Below are positions 20,312-30,023 of a DNA stretch of 37,895 nucleotides, piece after piece. The translations under genes and the position numbers were made by a program. Source of the stretch: Intoshia linei (lineage: Eukaryota; Orthonectida; Rhopaluridae). The stretch spans positions 1-37,895 of the forward strand of contig LWCA01000235.1 of NCBI GenBank assembly GCA_001642005.1. Direction: 5' to 3'. The notes beneath the pieces were generated by a model, which was not told where the DNA came from, made no database searches, and saw only the letters and a program-made list of their open reading frames with translations. Numbering within the stretch: position 1 is the stretch's first letter; the number at the start of each line of letters is the position of its first letter.

Positions 20312-20668
20312 ATGAGTAAAACTTCAGGATCAAAAAATACGAAAACATCCTCACGTGATTTATTTGTAAATTCAGTTGATTATTTTTCACAAGAAAACAA
20401 TTCCACGTTTTGTGAAGTGTGTCAGGTTGATATTAAAACGACACAGAACCATGGAAAATCTGTTTTACAAATGCATATGAAAAGCGAAAAACATCAAGAA
20501 AATTTCATTTTTTCAAATGATGATACTAAAGAAGACAAATTAAAAATTAATGTACATGAAACGCTAGTAAAAGCTTTTGTGTCTTCCGGAATACCTTTAA
20601 ATACTGTCGACAATCCAGATATGATATATATTTTCAAACATACAGAACAGTTAATTTGCCTAAATTAG
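20312..20668 (+). CDS. CGGBP1-like hAT-derived zinc-finger protein
   Basis: A single exon of 118 aa. A BED/hAT-type zinc finger is visible as FCEVCQVDIKTTQNHGKS then MHMKSEKHQEN (C-x2-C ... H-x5-H). After a short linker comes LVKAFVSSGIPLNTVDNPDM. The same layout and spacing occur in CGGBP1 (FCTSCNV..., HLKSKTHTK, then CLEANIPLEKADHP), a DNA-binding protein derived from a hAT transposase N-terminus. No catalytic transposase part follows, so the gene may be domesticated or a transposase fragment. Start ATG is preceded by an AT-rich leader with in-frame stops. It lies between the two PC4 copies, on the same strand. Confidence 0.68.
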   Translation: MSKTSGSKNTKTSSRDLFVNSVDYFSQENNSTFCEVCQVDIKTTQNHGKSVLQMHMKSEKHQENFIFSNDDTKEDKLKINVHETLVKAFVSSGIPLNTVDNPDMIYIFKHTEQLICLN

Positions 20669-21647
20669 TTGCTAAAAATTAAATGATCACTTCTACAACA
20701 AACCATTTTAAATAATAAAATGTAAAATTTTAATAATTAAATAGATTCACACTATAACGTTGAACCCTACTCATAACTTATGAGTAACAACTTCCTAATT
20801 CAAAATAAAAAATATAATTTTACTAAATTTATGAGAAAAAATTACAGGTGGTACAGTTGTATCCTGTTAACACAAAAAAAATTTCAATCTGAATAAGTGA
20901 CGCTTTTAAGGTCAAAAAAGGACTTTAGTATTGATATATTTTTTTCCGAAATATTTTAACAAAAACAAAAAATATGAAATAATTAACTGTCCGAAAATGA
21001 AAAAAGAGATTATTCCAGTTGATATAAATACAAAATTTCAATCCCAGAAATCTACGTATTCCCGGCAAAAAATAATTTTTAATATATTATCAACCAGTAT
21101 TTTTCACATATTTTAATTAAAATAAAAATAGAAAATTTCATTGAACGTCTACACATTTCCAATAAAGAAATATTGGTGAAAATCTATAATTTATTCCTTC
21201 AGATTTTTATTCATTGCTACTCAATTTTTCATTCTCAAATTTTCATTTTCAAAATTTTATTTTAAAACTAAAAGTATAACTTTGTTATTATCATTTTTGT
21301 ATTTATTACAATGCTTTGCCATGTTGGTGAAATTCATCCGAAATGTGTTTTTAATCATTGAAAGAAGATACTGAGTATACAGGTTTATTTACAATTTTAT
21401 TTTTTATTGTATTTAAGCTATTTTGGTTTTATTTTTAAGATCATACCCTCCATTATCTCTAATAAATGGGATAATAAAATTGTTTTTAAAATTTTATACA
21501 AAAATGATAACCAAATAAAATTAAGTAAGAATTATTTATTTTAAATTAAAAGGTAATGTGAAATTCAAGTTTAGTAATGACTTCTTTAAATGATTGTTAA
21601 TTAAGATTTTATTATTGAATTTATTTTTTTGGTAGAATTAGATAAGT
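20669..21647. other. intergenic, no gene recognised
   Basis: Very AT-rich sequence. The frame at 20931-21116 is 61 codons with no recognisable pattern and is not proposed as a gene. Confidence 0.5.
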
Positions 21648-21709
21648 CCCCTCGACAGAGCTAGGTGCTGTTTGTACGTAGTGGATAACAGTCAACCTAA
21701 TACATTATA
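21648..21709 (+). repeat. 60-bp block shared with PC4-1 intron 2
   Basis: CAGAGCTAGGTGCTGTTTGT followed by ACGTAGT and AGTCAACCTAATA, roughly 49 of 57 positions matching the block at 18692-18753. Here it lies about 100 bp upstream of the PC4-2 start codon, in the promoter region. Confidence 0.75.
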
Positions 21710-21812
21710 ATTTTCACTTTTTCATTTGAAATCGTTTTGATATTTGCTGAATATCAGCATATTTACATTTCGAGTTATTTTTACTTTTTTATTTTATACT
21801 TTATTCAAGAAA

Positions 21813-22447
21813 ATGAATGACGAGAAATTGCTTAGAGTAATTGGACATTTAAAAAAACAAATATTAAAATTTACTTATAGATTTCGAGTAAACGATACAT
21901 TTCTGTGAATGAATATAAAGGTATGCAGTTGGTGAGTATACGTGAATATTATGAACAGGATGGTAGATTAAAACCGTCTACTAAAGGTAAATTTAAAATT
22001 CAGGTACCAGAAACATTTAGTAACTACAAATGTAGTAAATCGGATGGTTGATTTTGTGGTATGAATCGGAGTCGCCCTAAAAAAATGGTGCTTTTATGTT
22101 ATTTACTTAATATATCAGCGAGAAATCGTTTTTTCTGGTAAATATTCTTAAATTCACAAATGTCAATAATAAGTAATAAACTATTGGTTCAATTCCAGGT
22201 CTAGCTGTATTTTAATTCATTTTTAGTCAAATAATAAAATATTTTGTAGAGGACATTTGATAATTTTAATAAATACATGTATGTATAAAGCGAACATGGA
22301 AATTCAGTATATAATATAAACGTGATCATATCTGTTGACTCCTAGTGTAATTTAATTTAAAATATGTTAATAGGAATATCCCTTACAAAACACCAGTGGA
22401 AAATGCTCAAGGAACACATCTATAAAATTGACAGATTATTAAAATAG
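21813..22447 (+). CDS. SUB1: PC4/SUB1-type ssDNA-binding coactivator, copy 2
   Basis: Exons 21813-21836, 21881-21986 and 22374-22447 have the same lengths (24, 106, 74 nt) and phases as copy 1, giving 67 aa. By eye 41 of 67 residues are identical. The core is RYISVNEYKGMQLVSIREYY, KGISLTKHQW and LKEHIYKIDRLLK. Differences include loss of the GR of PGRKG (PSTKG) and a more hydrophobic C-terminus, which could alter DNA contacts or the dimer partner. This is a tandem duplicate that has diverged substantially, so both are probably functional. Its stop lies 8 bp from the primase stop on the other strand, so the mRNAs must overlap. Confidence 0.92.
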
Positions 22448-22455
22448 AATAACAT

Positions 22456-24212
22456 TTAATTTACAAAACTCTTATCAATTTGATATTGCTTGCGTTTGTT
22501 TTCAAATTCAATTTGTTTAATAAATTTTTGAAAATACAATACGGTTGGACCCAACGATGAGGCCATTTGAACTAATATTATAAATTATGTAAAACAATTA
22601 ATTACGCATTGTTTGTTTAGAATGTGAAAATTGTTGCATGTTTGTTATTGATGTTTCATTAACTTCTTTTATTAATTGACTAAATAATACAATTCATTAA
22701 ATTTACAGCATTATACTAACTCTATGGTTGGCACATTAAATGGGTCAAATTTTTCTACATTGTTGGAGTCAATTGCTACACATATTCTACCTAAATTCAA
22801 ATTTAAAATTCGAAATATCTTTTTTTAACCTGTTTTAGGATGAACACTAAAGGGACACTTTAAAAGATGATTTAATTGTTTCGAAACATTCACATCCAAT
22901 CGTGGGCTACAGTACTGTAAAATAATTTCATCGTCCAAATTTTCAATGTTTAATTTTTTCTAAATTTGCATTCATATTTAAGTCATTAATACCTTGGCAC
23001 AATTTTTAATTTCTACTTTTAATTGATCCCAACGTTCTTTTGAAGATTTATGTTGGTTTAAACTTTGTATTAGATAACTTTTTACTAAAATGTTTATCAG
23101 TAAAAATTTTAAACTGATACCATCAGCATTCAATTTTTTAAAAACATGATTCATTTTAGTTTCACTTCCTAAAAAATCTTGATCTTGTATCAGGTACGAT
23201 TCTACATATTTACTACAGATTTTTAGTGCACGTCTAAATATAATTTGTACATTGTACATTTTGTAAGTGATTAATAAATACTTTAAAAATGGATGTTTAT
23301 ACGAACTTGTCAAGTCAATAATGTGATCATTCTATATTAATGATTTAATTAATCAAATAAATAAGTTGCATGTTTAAAATCTTAACAGACACGAAATTTA
23401 AAAAAAATTACATTGAGAATTGTCAAATAATTTACAATAGCAGCACGTGATTCCTGACTCAAATAACGAGCCTCTTTGTCACAAATCCAACAATGAACTC
23501 CTCGTCTACCCGAATAAACCCATAAAATTAATTTGAAACCAAAATCATCTAAAATGTATATTTATTATCGTTGTGTTAATTTTCTAAGACATTTTTTTCA
23601 TCTATCAAAATACAATAAAAATCGTTATCAATTTTTTCCAAAATCAAAGATTAATATTGTGTCTCAGCGTTACTGTTAGATAAAAACACCTCTAAGAGTT
23701 TCATCAATTATTTTTATAACCATATGAATAAGTGGCCAACATTTATCACAAATTTTTGCTTCACTAAAATTAAGGATTTAAATTGAATATTAAAAAAAAG
23801 TATACCTGCAACAATGTCTAACTGAATCATAATCAGTCATGTCAATATCGAGCACCATTTCCTTTTCAACATATTCATGATTACCCATGATTTTATGATC
23901 AACTATCTAAAAAATCAAACATTGTAAATGTAAATGTCATAAATTACTTTAATATTAGAAACACCTCCAATGTCGATTCGCATAGGTATTTCTTTTGAAA
24001 GCCAATTTTTAAACTGTAGTAAATTTTCAAATCCAACATTTCTGTTAAAAAATGAATTTCTTTCATATGCAAATTCTCGTTTTGAAAAGAGGTCTAAAAT
24101 TTAAGTACTTCTTATATTTTAAAATGTTACCTGTATTTCCGTAAGAAAACCATTGATAAAGAGTTTCAGCAGGAAACAATTTTGTATAGTACAATTTCAA
24201 ATTTTCATCCAT
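22456..24212 (-). CDS. PRIM1: DNA primase small (catalytic) subunit
   Basis: Ten exons (24131-24212, 23948-24093, 23806-23906, 23690-23763, 23412-23548, 22993-23331, 22830-22959, 22721-22790, 22606-22679, 22456-22571) total 1269 nt, 422 aa; human PRIM1 is 420. The start MDENLKLYYTKLFPAETLYQ matches the family N-terminus. DIDMTDYD (about 96-103) supplies the catalytic aspartates. CSEAKICDKCW is the zinc-binding segment, and VYSGRRGVHCWICD the nucleotide-binding motif. LNHLLKCPFSVHPKTGRI and KFDPFNVPTI are the conserved C-terminal blocks. It makes RNA primers with the large primase subunit and DNA polymerase alpha in the nucleus. An in-frame Met 36 nt upstream is less likely as start. Divergent with thymidylate synthase. 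Confidence 0.96.
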
Positions 24213-24351
24213 CCTTGAAAAATAAATTTCACTACTATAGTTTATCAATATGTAGCGTAATTTAGTTTTAATTTTGTATCAGGTAATTTTCAATTGAATT
24301 GAATAATTATTGTACAAATTTATTTATCTTATTTACATCAACTTGGAACAA
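24213..24351. promoter_or_regulatory. bidirectional promoter, PRIM1 / thymidylate synthase
   Basis: The start codons of two S-phase genes are 139 bp apart and point outward. I saw no clear E2F-type TTTSSCGC site by eye. CTTATTTACATC lies about 20 bp before the thymidylate synthase ATG. Confidence 0.6.
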
Positions 24352-25245
24352 ATGTCAAACGGAATTTCAAAAAGCCACGATGAATATCAATACCTGCGTT
24401 TGATTGAAAATATTATGACGAATGGAACACAAAGATCCAATAGAACTGGAACTGATACTTTATCAATATTTGGAGCACAATCTAGGTACGATTTGAGTAA
24501 TGGTGTTATACCAGTTTTGACTACAAAACGCGTATTCTGGAGAGGAGTTGTAGAAGAGTTGTTGTGGATTATAGCGGGATGCACCAATTCTAATGTATTA
24601 ACAAATCGAAATGTTAAAATTTGGGATCAGAATGGGTCTAGAGAATTTTTGGATAATTTAGGATTCAAAGATAGAAAAACTGGTGATTTAGGTCCAGTGT
24701 ATGGATTTCAATGGAGGCATTTCGGTGCTAAATACAAAACATGTGATGATAATTATGATAAACAAGGAGTGGATCAACTGGCAAATGTTATACATTTAAT
24801 TAAAAACGACCCGGATAGCAGGAGAATTGTATTATCTTCATGGAACGCTATGGATTTGCCGGATATGGCGTTACCCCCATGCCATTGTCTCTGTCAATTC
24901 TATGTTTGTAATAACAAGTTATCGTGTCAGTTATACCAACGATCTGCAGATATGGGACTTGGTGTCCCATTCAATATTGCTAGCTATTCTCTTTTAACTT
25001 TTATGCTGGCTCATATTACTAATACTGAACCTGGTGAATTTATTCACACTATTGGAGATGCTCATGTTTATGTTAATCATGTTGAACCTTTAAAACAACA
25101 AATTGTTCGAGAACCTTACCAGTTTCCTAATATTGAATTTTTGAATCCTTCCAAGATTGTTAATATTGATGATTTTACAATGGATAATATCGTTCTCAAA
25201 AATTATCAATGTCACAAACCCATCAAAATGGATATGGCTGTTTAA
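24352..25245 (+). CDS. TYMS: thymidylate synthase
   Basis: A single-exon gene of 297 aa with all family blocks. The phosphate-binding loop is RSNRTGTDTLSIFG, followed by PVLTTKRVFWRGVVEELLW and GDLGPVYGFQWRHFGA. Then come DPDSRRIVLSSWN and the active-site LPPCHCLCQFYV (nucleophile is the Cys after PP). SCQLYQRSADMGLGVPFNIA and HTIGDAHVYVNH follow. The enzyme methylates dUMP to dTMP with methylene-THF. The ATG at 24352 gives the usual N-terminal length. Absence of introns contrasts with almost every neighbour and could mean intron loss or a retro-copy. AATAAA lies about ten bases after the stop. A stand-alone enzyme, not fused to DHFR, fits an animal rather than a plant or protist. Confidence 0.97.
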   Translation: MSNGISKSHDEYQYLRLIENIMTNGTQRSNRTGTDTLSIFGAQSRYDLSNGVIPVLTTKRVFWRGVVEELLWIIAGCTNSNVLTNRNVKIWDQNGSREFLDNLGFKDRKTGDLGPVYGFQWRHFGAKYKTCDDNYDKQGVDQLANVIHLIKNDPDSRRIVLSSWNAMDLPDMALPPCHCLCQFYVCNNKLSCQLYQRSADMGLGVPFNIASYSLLTFMLAHITNTEPGEFIHTIGDAHVYVNHVEPLKQQIVREPYQFPNIEFLNPSKIVNIDDFTMDNIVLKNYQCHKPIKMDMAV

Positions 25246-25468
25246 ATTTATCGATAATAAATTTTTTTATGATTTTCGAAAAATATTTCGTTTATTTATA
25301 AATTTATTCAGTAATATTTTCATAAGTTAATCGATTCCATTACTGAGGATTTTTTATTTATAAAATTTCCATTATTTATATAAAGGTTATACTTATTTGA
25401 TATTGTCAATATGTCACTGATTCGTTTGTATCAAATTTCGATTGATTTTTATCTGTATATAGAATGAT

Positions 25469-26447
25469 ATGACGACCATAATTTATAATTCAAATTATTT
25501 GATTTACATGTCGATTTTTAACAAAATAAAATTAAATCACATTGCTAAAAATTGTGCCCTTTTGATTTGTGATGTACAAACAAAGTTTGAACCACATATT
25601 AAAAATTTTGATATAATGACTAAAAATTGTCAAAAATTAATGACTGCCGCAAAATTATTGAATGTGCCAATATATGTGACAGAACACTACCCTAAAGGTT
25701 TTTTAACATAGTTTTAGATGTATATTAGTTTCAGGCCTGGGAAATATTGTACCCGAGTTATCAATGAAAGATGTTAACATGTACAAAAAAACTTTGTTTT
25801 CAATGGCTATTGATGAATTGGTTCAGGATTTAAACAAAAATAAAGGTATTGTATTTTTGTATAGTATATATATTATATAATATTTTTAGATATACAATGT
25901 ATTAATATTTGCGGATTGGAAACTCACGGTAAATTTAGACATTAAATAAAGAAAAATTTACGTGCCGCTGACCAAAAACAGTGTTGATGGTACGCGAGTA
26001 AATATTTTGAGAATACTAGTTTACATATTAACTATATTTGACTTATAATTTAGTTTGCGTGCAACAGTCTGTGTTTGATTTTTTGGATTTGGGTTATGCT
26101 GTAGACGTTGTGGTTGATGCTGTTGGTTCTAGATCACTCTTGGATAGGTTTTTTTAATATACTATAATACATGTACTGGATATATTTCCAAACTTGATGA
26201 AAATGTTACTGAAGCCCCTTAAGATGAATGGTAAAAGTGGCCATGTTAATTGAAATATATCAGAATTATACGCATTTAAATTTACGTTAGATCCATTGGA
26301 ATTCGTAGAATGGAAAATTGTGGTGCAAACTTGACTACAACCGAGAGTTTAATATTTACTTGGTGTCAAAACTCGACTCATCAAAATTTTAAACAAATAC
26401 AAAAATTGGTGGTGCAGCAAAATCAACATCCAGACCAATTACCTTAA
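25469..26447 (+). CDS. isochorismatase-domain hydrolase (ISOC1/ISOC2-like)
   Basis: Five exons (25469-25697, 25735-25845, 25890-25928, 26054-26147, 26291-26447) total 630 nt, 209 aa. The domain shows CALLICDVQTKF (catalytic Asp), VPIYVTEHYPKGLG, YKKTLFSM (catalytic Lys region) and GLETHVCVQQS (catalytic Cys), then VVDAVGSRSLLDR and ANLTTTESLIFTW. The Asp-Lys-Cys triad is complete. Animal ISOC proteins are small cysteine-hydrolase-fold proteins of poorly known substrate, some mitochondrial. The first ATG adds a hydrophobic-tyrosine-rich N-terminus; the Met at codon 14 (MSIFNKIKLNH) is the other candidate start. Same strand as thymidylate synthase (223-bp gap) and convergent with the channel gene (113 bp). 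Confidence 0.9.
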
Positions 26448-26560
26448 TGTCCATTAAACAATATTATGGATAATTTTGTTAAAACATTTTATCGATATTT
26501 ATTTAAATTTTGATCAAAATGAAATAACTAGAGCAGATAATCGCTTTTTAGCAGATACTT

Positions 26561-29500
26561 TCATGGATCAACGGATATATTCCATGAAGAATTAAGTTTC
26601 ATTTTAGGATTTTGGATTTTTGAATCATCTTTGGTCGTTTGTTGAACATCACTAATCTTATTACATGGCCTCGACGCCATGACATATAGCATATCCATCA
26701 TCAATTCCAAAAATTCAAAGATTGTCAATAAAGAAAATCCTATATATAATCCTAATATACCACCTAAATGTAAAAATGATTTGTTTTTATTATCAATTTA
26801 CCTAAATCGGAAATCAATTGGAAAATCTAAACGGTTTTTAAATTTGACAAAATTTTAAAAAATTACTTGATATTCGGGTAATTCCACAATTGTTTCATAA
26901 TTAAATTCTTGATAGTATACTTTTACTTCCATTATATTACTAACTAGGTTATCCTTATTTAATTTTAATAAATGTTTAATTTTTTTATTTTTTGATACTG
27001 CTTTTATCAGTGTATCCTAAAATTATAATTTATAATGAGAATATTCTTAAATTCAACCATTTTTAGTAAAAATTGTTAGATTCAAGTAGACATCCATTTA
27101 TAATTATGTAATTTGGATAAAAAAACTTTATGAAGGGTTAGTAAAACTGGGTTTTTCTCTTTAGGGTTGGTAAAACTGAATTAAAAATGGTTGGATTCAA
27201 GTAGACATCCATTTATAATTATGTAATTTTAATAAATAAAACTTTATAATTGACATTGGGCCAATATGATGTTGAGATGGTTGACGAAAATGTTGTTTCT
27301 CTAAATTTAAAATTAATGTATACTAATTTTCAACACATACTCGCAAGGTGAAGGGCAGTGACATGCTAGCTCATTTTTTTCATATCTTTTTTTTATGGAA
27401 ATTAGGCAATCATCTAAACGTATGTAACTTATAAATCGTCGAATCCACCATGATCAAGGCTAGTCACATTTAAAAATAAGTCAATTTTATTAAAATATTT
27501 TGAATATATATTAGTTCGACCTGGATAAAGATATTAATTTTAGCCTTGAGCGGGGGTCGTGCGGAATTTTATATTTGACTACATCAGATTGTTGAAAGAT
27601 TACATTCGGTTTTATTTTCTAATCTGCAGTTTCCCACGTCAACGTAATTGAAGGCACTACCGTATTTTGGCAATTCTTGATCAGCACAATTACAATTCTT
27701 AATCACAAATTTTTGATAGCAAGTTTTGAAACACATCTAATTTATAGAAATTGAGATAAATTGCAAACTTTTTAAATGTCATTTATTGTCAGCGGTTTTT
27801 CAAATTGCAACCCTTTCAACGAAAATGAAAAATTATTCTTTGAAAATTTTTATTTTTTGTTAATTACACTGCAACTGTTACAGTAAAATTTTTTGTTACT
27901 ATTGTTAAATGTTCGCACAAGGCTGGAAAGCTATGCCAGAACTACTCCACTTGATTTTGTTTATTTTAATTTTTTGTAAAAAAATAAAACTTACCGCAGT
28001 ATTGTATCTAACGGGATACAACTCTTCAAATATATTCCGTGTGATGTTGATTGTATTGGTATAAGCACATTCAGAGTAAATATCACCAGCCCTTTTGATA
28101 CTTGTCTTTTTTGCGGCTATATTTGTAGTTTTTCCTGGACTCACACTATAACCTTCATCTGCTGGAAACGGCATAATATTTTGAGGGTGAGTTACTACTC
28201 TTGCTCCGGCAGATGTAACTAATGATGGTGTGTATTGCAATTGATCAATGAATAATATCAGAGTTAGTCCTATTTGAAATTTATTAACAACAGTAAAGGG
28301 TTGGGTTATTTTAAACAGTATTTAGAGCAGTGGTTCCAAAGTGAATTCTGAGGTAGGTAGAGTTCCGTTAAAAATAATAATCGAAATAGTCAAATTTTTT
28401 TAAAGTTTGGGAACCAATCCACACTAAAACCGTCTTCAATGTCGCATTCAAAAATTGAAATAAAATAGAAACCATACAAAGGGCCGGGCTTATTGCTTCT
28501 GTAAATTGGATGACTTTTGTTCCAACCTAATTTATTTACATTTAATAAATATACTTAAATGATTACCGGAATTAAACGTATAACAGTTTCCTAATAAAAG
28601 TATTTAAAAAAATATAATGTGTATTATACCATGACTTGTACTGTAATATTCAACAAAATCACTAAAATGTACCATTAATTGTTTTATTTAAAAATGTAAT
28701 AATCATTATAATTAAGGACCAAGAAAAAAATTACTTTTTAAGACAAACGTAACCATTATACGAGCAATCAACGATGAAATCTTCAAATTGATACCCAATT
28801 TTTTGCTTAGTTATCAAGGGTAATCTATGAATCTCATACATGACTTTATCTATAAATTAGATTACGCAAAAAAACTTTAATTGAAACGTTTATTATCAAT
28901 CATTTTTCTGGAGACTCGTCCCTTGTCATCGAATATATCTCCATTTGCAAAACTGCTGGAAATAAACTCTGACTTGTCAAAGTGAACATTGGAATACAAA
29001 TCATCCAAAGTTTTGTACATTTCTTTTGGAAAAAAATTATTTGCAATAAAAAATAAAATAACCATTGTTTTCAATTTCTATCCCATAGGTGGGAAGGCTA
29101 GTTAGTTGGTGAAGTGGATAGTTTTTTTCAAAATATCTATTAAACTGGCTAGCGTATGGATTAGGAAGTATCATTGAATTTCCAAAAATTTTCTCAAAAA
29201 GGGTTACTTTATCAGCGGGTATATCTGTATAGGAATCTAAAAATATAGTTTCCTTTAGAAATTTATTACCATCTTGAGGAATTTTAACCAATGCAGTGGA
29301 AATAAAATCTTGATTAATTCCGTCATCAATGTTCATATATTTACTAAATCTGTAATCGTACTCTACATATGATTTGCGAATAGGATTATTGTTGCAGACT
29401 GTTACGGCTGGATAGAGTAAATTTCTTTCGTACCTCAGTTTGACCAAAACATTTACATTGTACTGTAAATACTTGTCTACTAAAAGATAGGTATTGTAAC

Positions 29501-29785
29501 TTAAGCCAATTAAGGCGGCTATGAACAGAGAAAACCACACAACCTTTTTAATTGGTCCTAGAATAAAATGGGATAATATTAAGTTACAAGTTCAAACCTA
29601 TGGCATTATAAATATGTGGAATTCCGTGTGCCGACGTATGAGATTCAAAACCTAATGTTAATACAGGGTTTATAGGATTTACCTTCCCAAATCGCTGAGA
29701 ACGGCAATTGAGATGGCTTGTAATGATTATATTCATCTGTTGTTAAAATACCGTAAATTCGGGATTCACGTTTATCGGTATTCAT
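26561..29785 (-). CDS. DEG/ENaC family sodium channel subunit
   Basis: Fourteen exons (29683-29785, 29063-29557, 28888-29022, 28735-28849, 28630-28661, 28567-28590, 28473-28526, 27995-28269, 27604-27736, 27341-27413, 27243-27300, 26867-27016, 26802-26826, 26561-26763) total 1875 nt, 624 aa. TM1 is VVWFSLFIAALIGLSYNTYL, followed by YPAVTVCNNNPIR. The extracellular part has DFIVDCSYNG, GNCYTFNSG, SAGARVVTHPQN, MPFPADEGYSVSPG and cysteine-rich CHCPSPCE, then STSYWPNVNYK and YYQEFNYETI. TM2 contains LGGILGLYIGFSLLTIFEF with the G-x-S pore motif (GFS). Such trimeric channels are amiloride-type, gated by peptide, acid or force; ligand unknown here. The reading frame is intact. Exons 5 and 6 are only 32 and 24 nt. 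Confidence 0.95.
27017..27242 (-). repeat. duplicated splice-donor region with TTGGTAAAACTGG units in DEG/ENaC intron 11
   Basis: Two direct copies of about 55 bp (near 27070-27125 and 27183-27240) share TTCAAGTAGACATCCATTTA and TAATTATGTAATTT. The second copy includes the real donor region. Between them lie GGGTTAGTAAAACTGGGTTT and GGGTTGGTAAAACTG, units of the dispersed family also found at 30578-31280. Confidence 0.75.
27737..27994 (-). other. DEG/ENaC intron 8 (258 bp)
   Basis: This intron separates the exon ending RYNTA from the exon starting MCFKTCYQKF. It is AT-rich and holds no recognised element. Confidence 0.5.
28328..28420. mobile_element. possible small hAT-like element in DEG/ENaC intron 7
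   Basis: CAGTGGTTCCAAAG at the left and inverted GGTTCCCAAACTTT at the right resemble short hAT ends. No matching target duplication was seen. Confidence 0.35.
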
Positions 29786-30023
29786 TTTACACAAATCGTG
29801 TAAATAAATCTATTAATAAATGTTAATTACCAAATTTCTTAACGACACTATGCATACTAAGTGTTTTAATTGTTATAATTTCACCTAACTAATTGTAATT
29901 GTTTTGTTTTTACTTAATTTATGTCGTATTAACCATTAAAAATAAACATAAATTAATTAAATAAATTTATTAATGTATGGTTCAATAAATAAATTGAATG
30001 CATTTTAAAGTTTAACGAATGTG

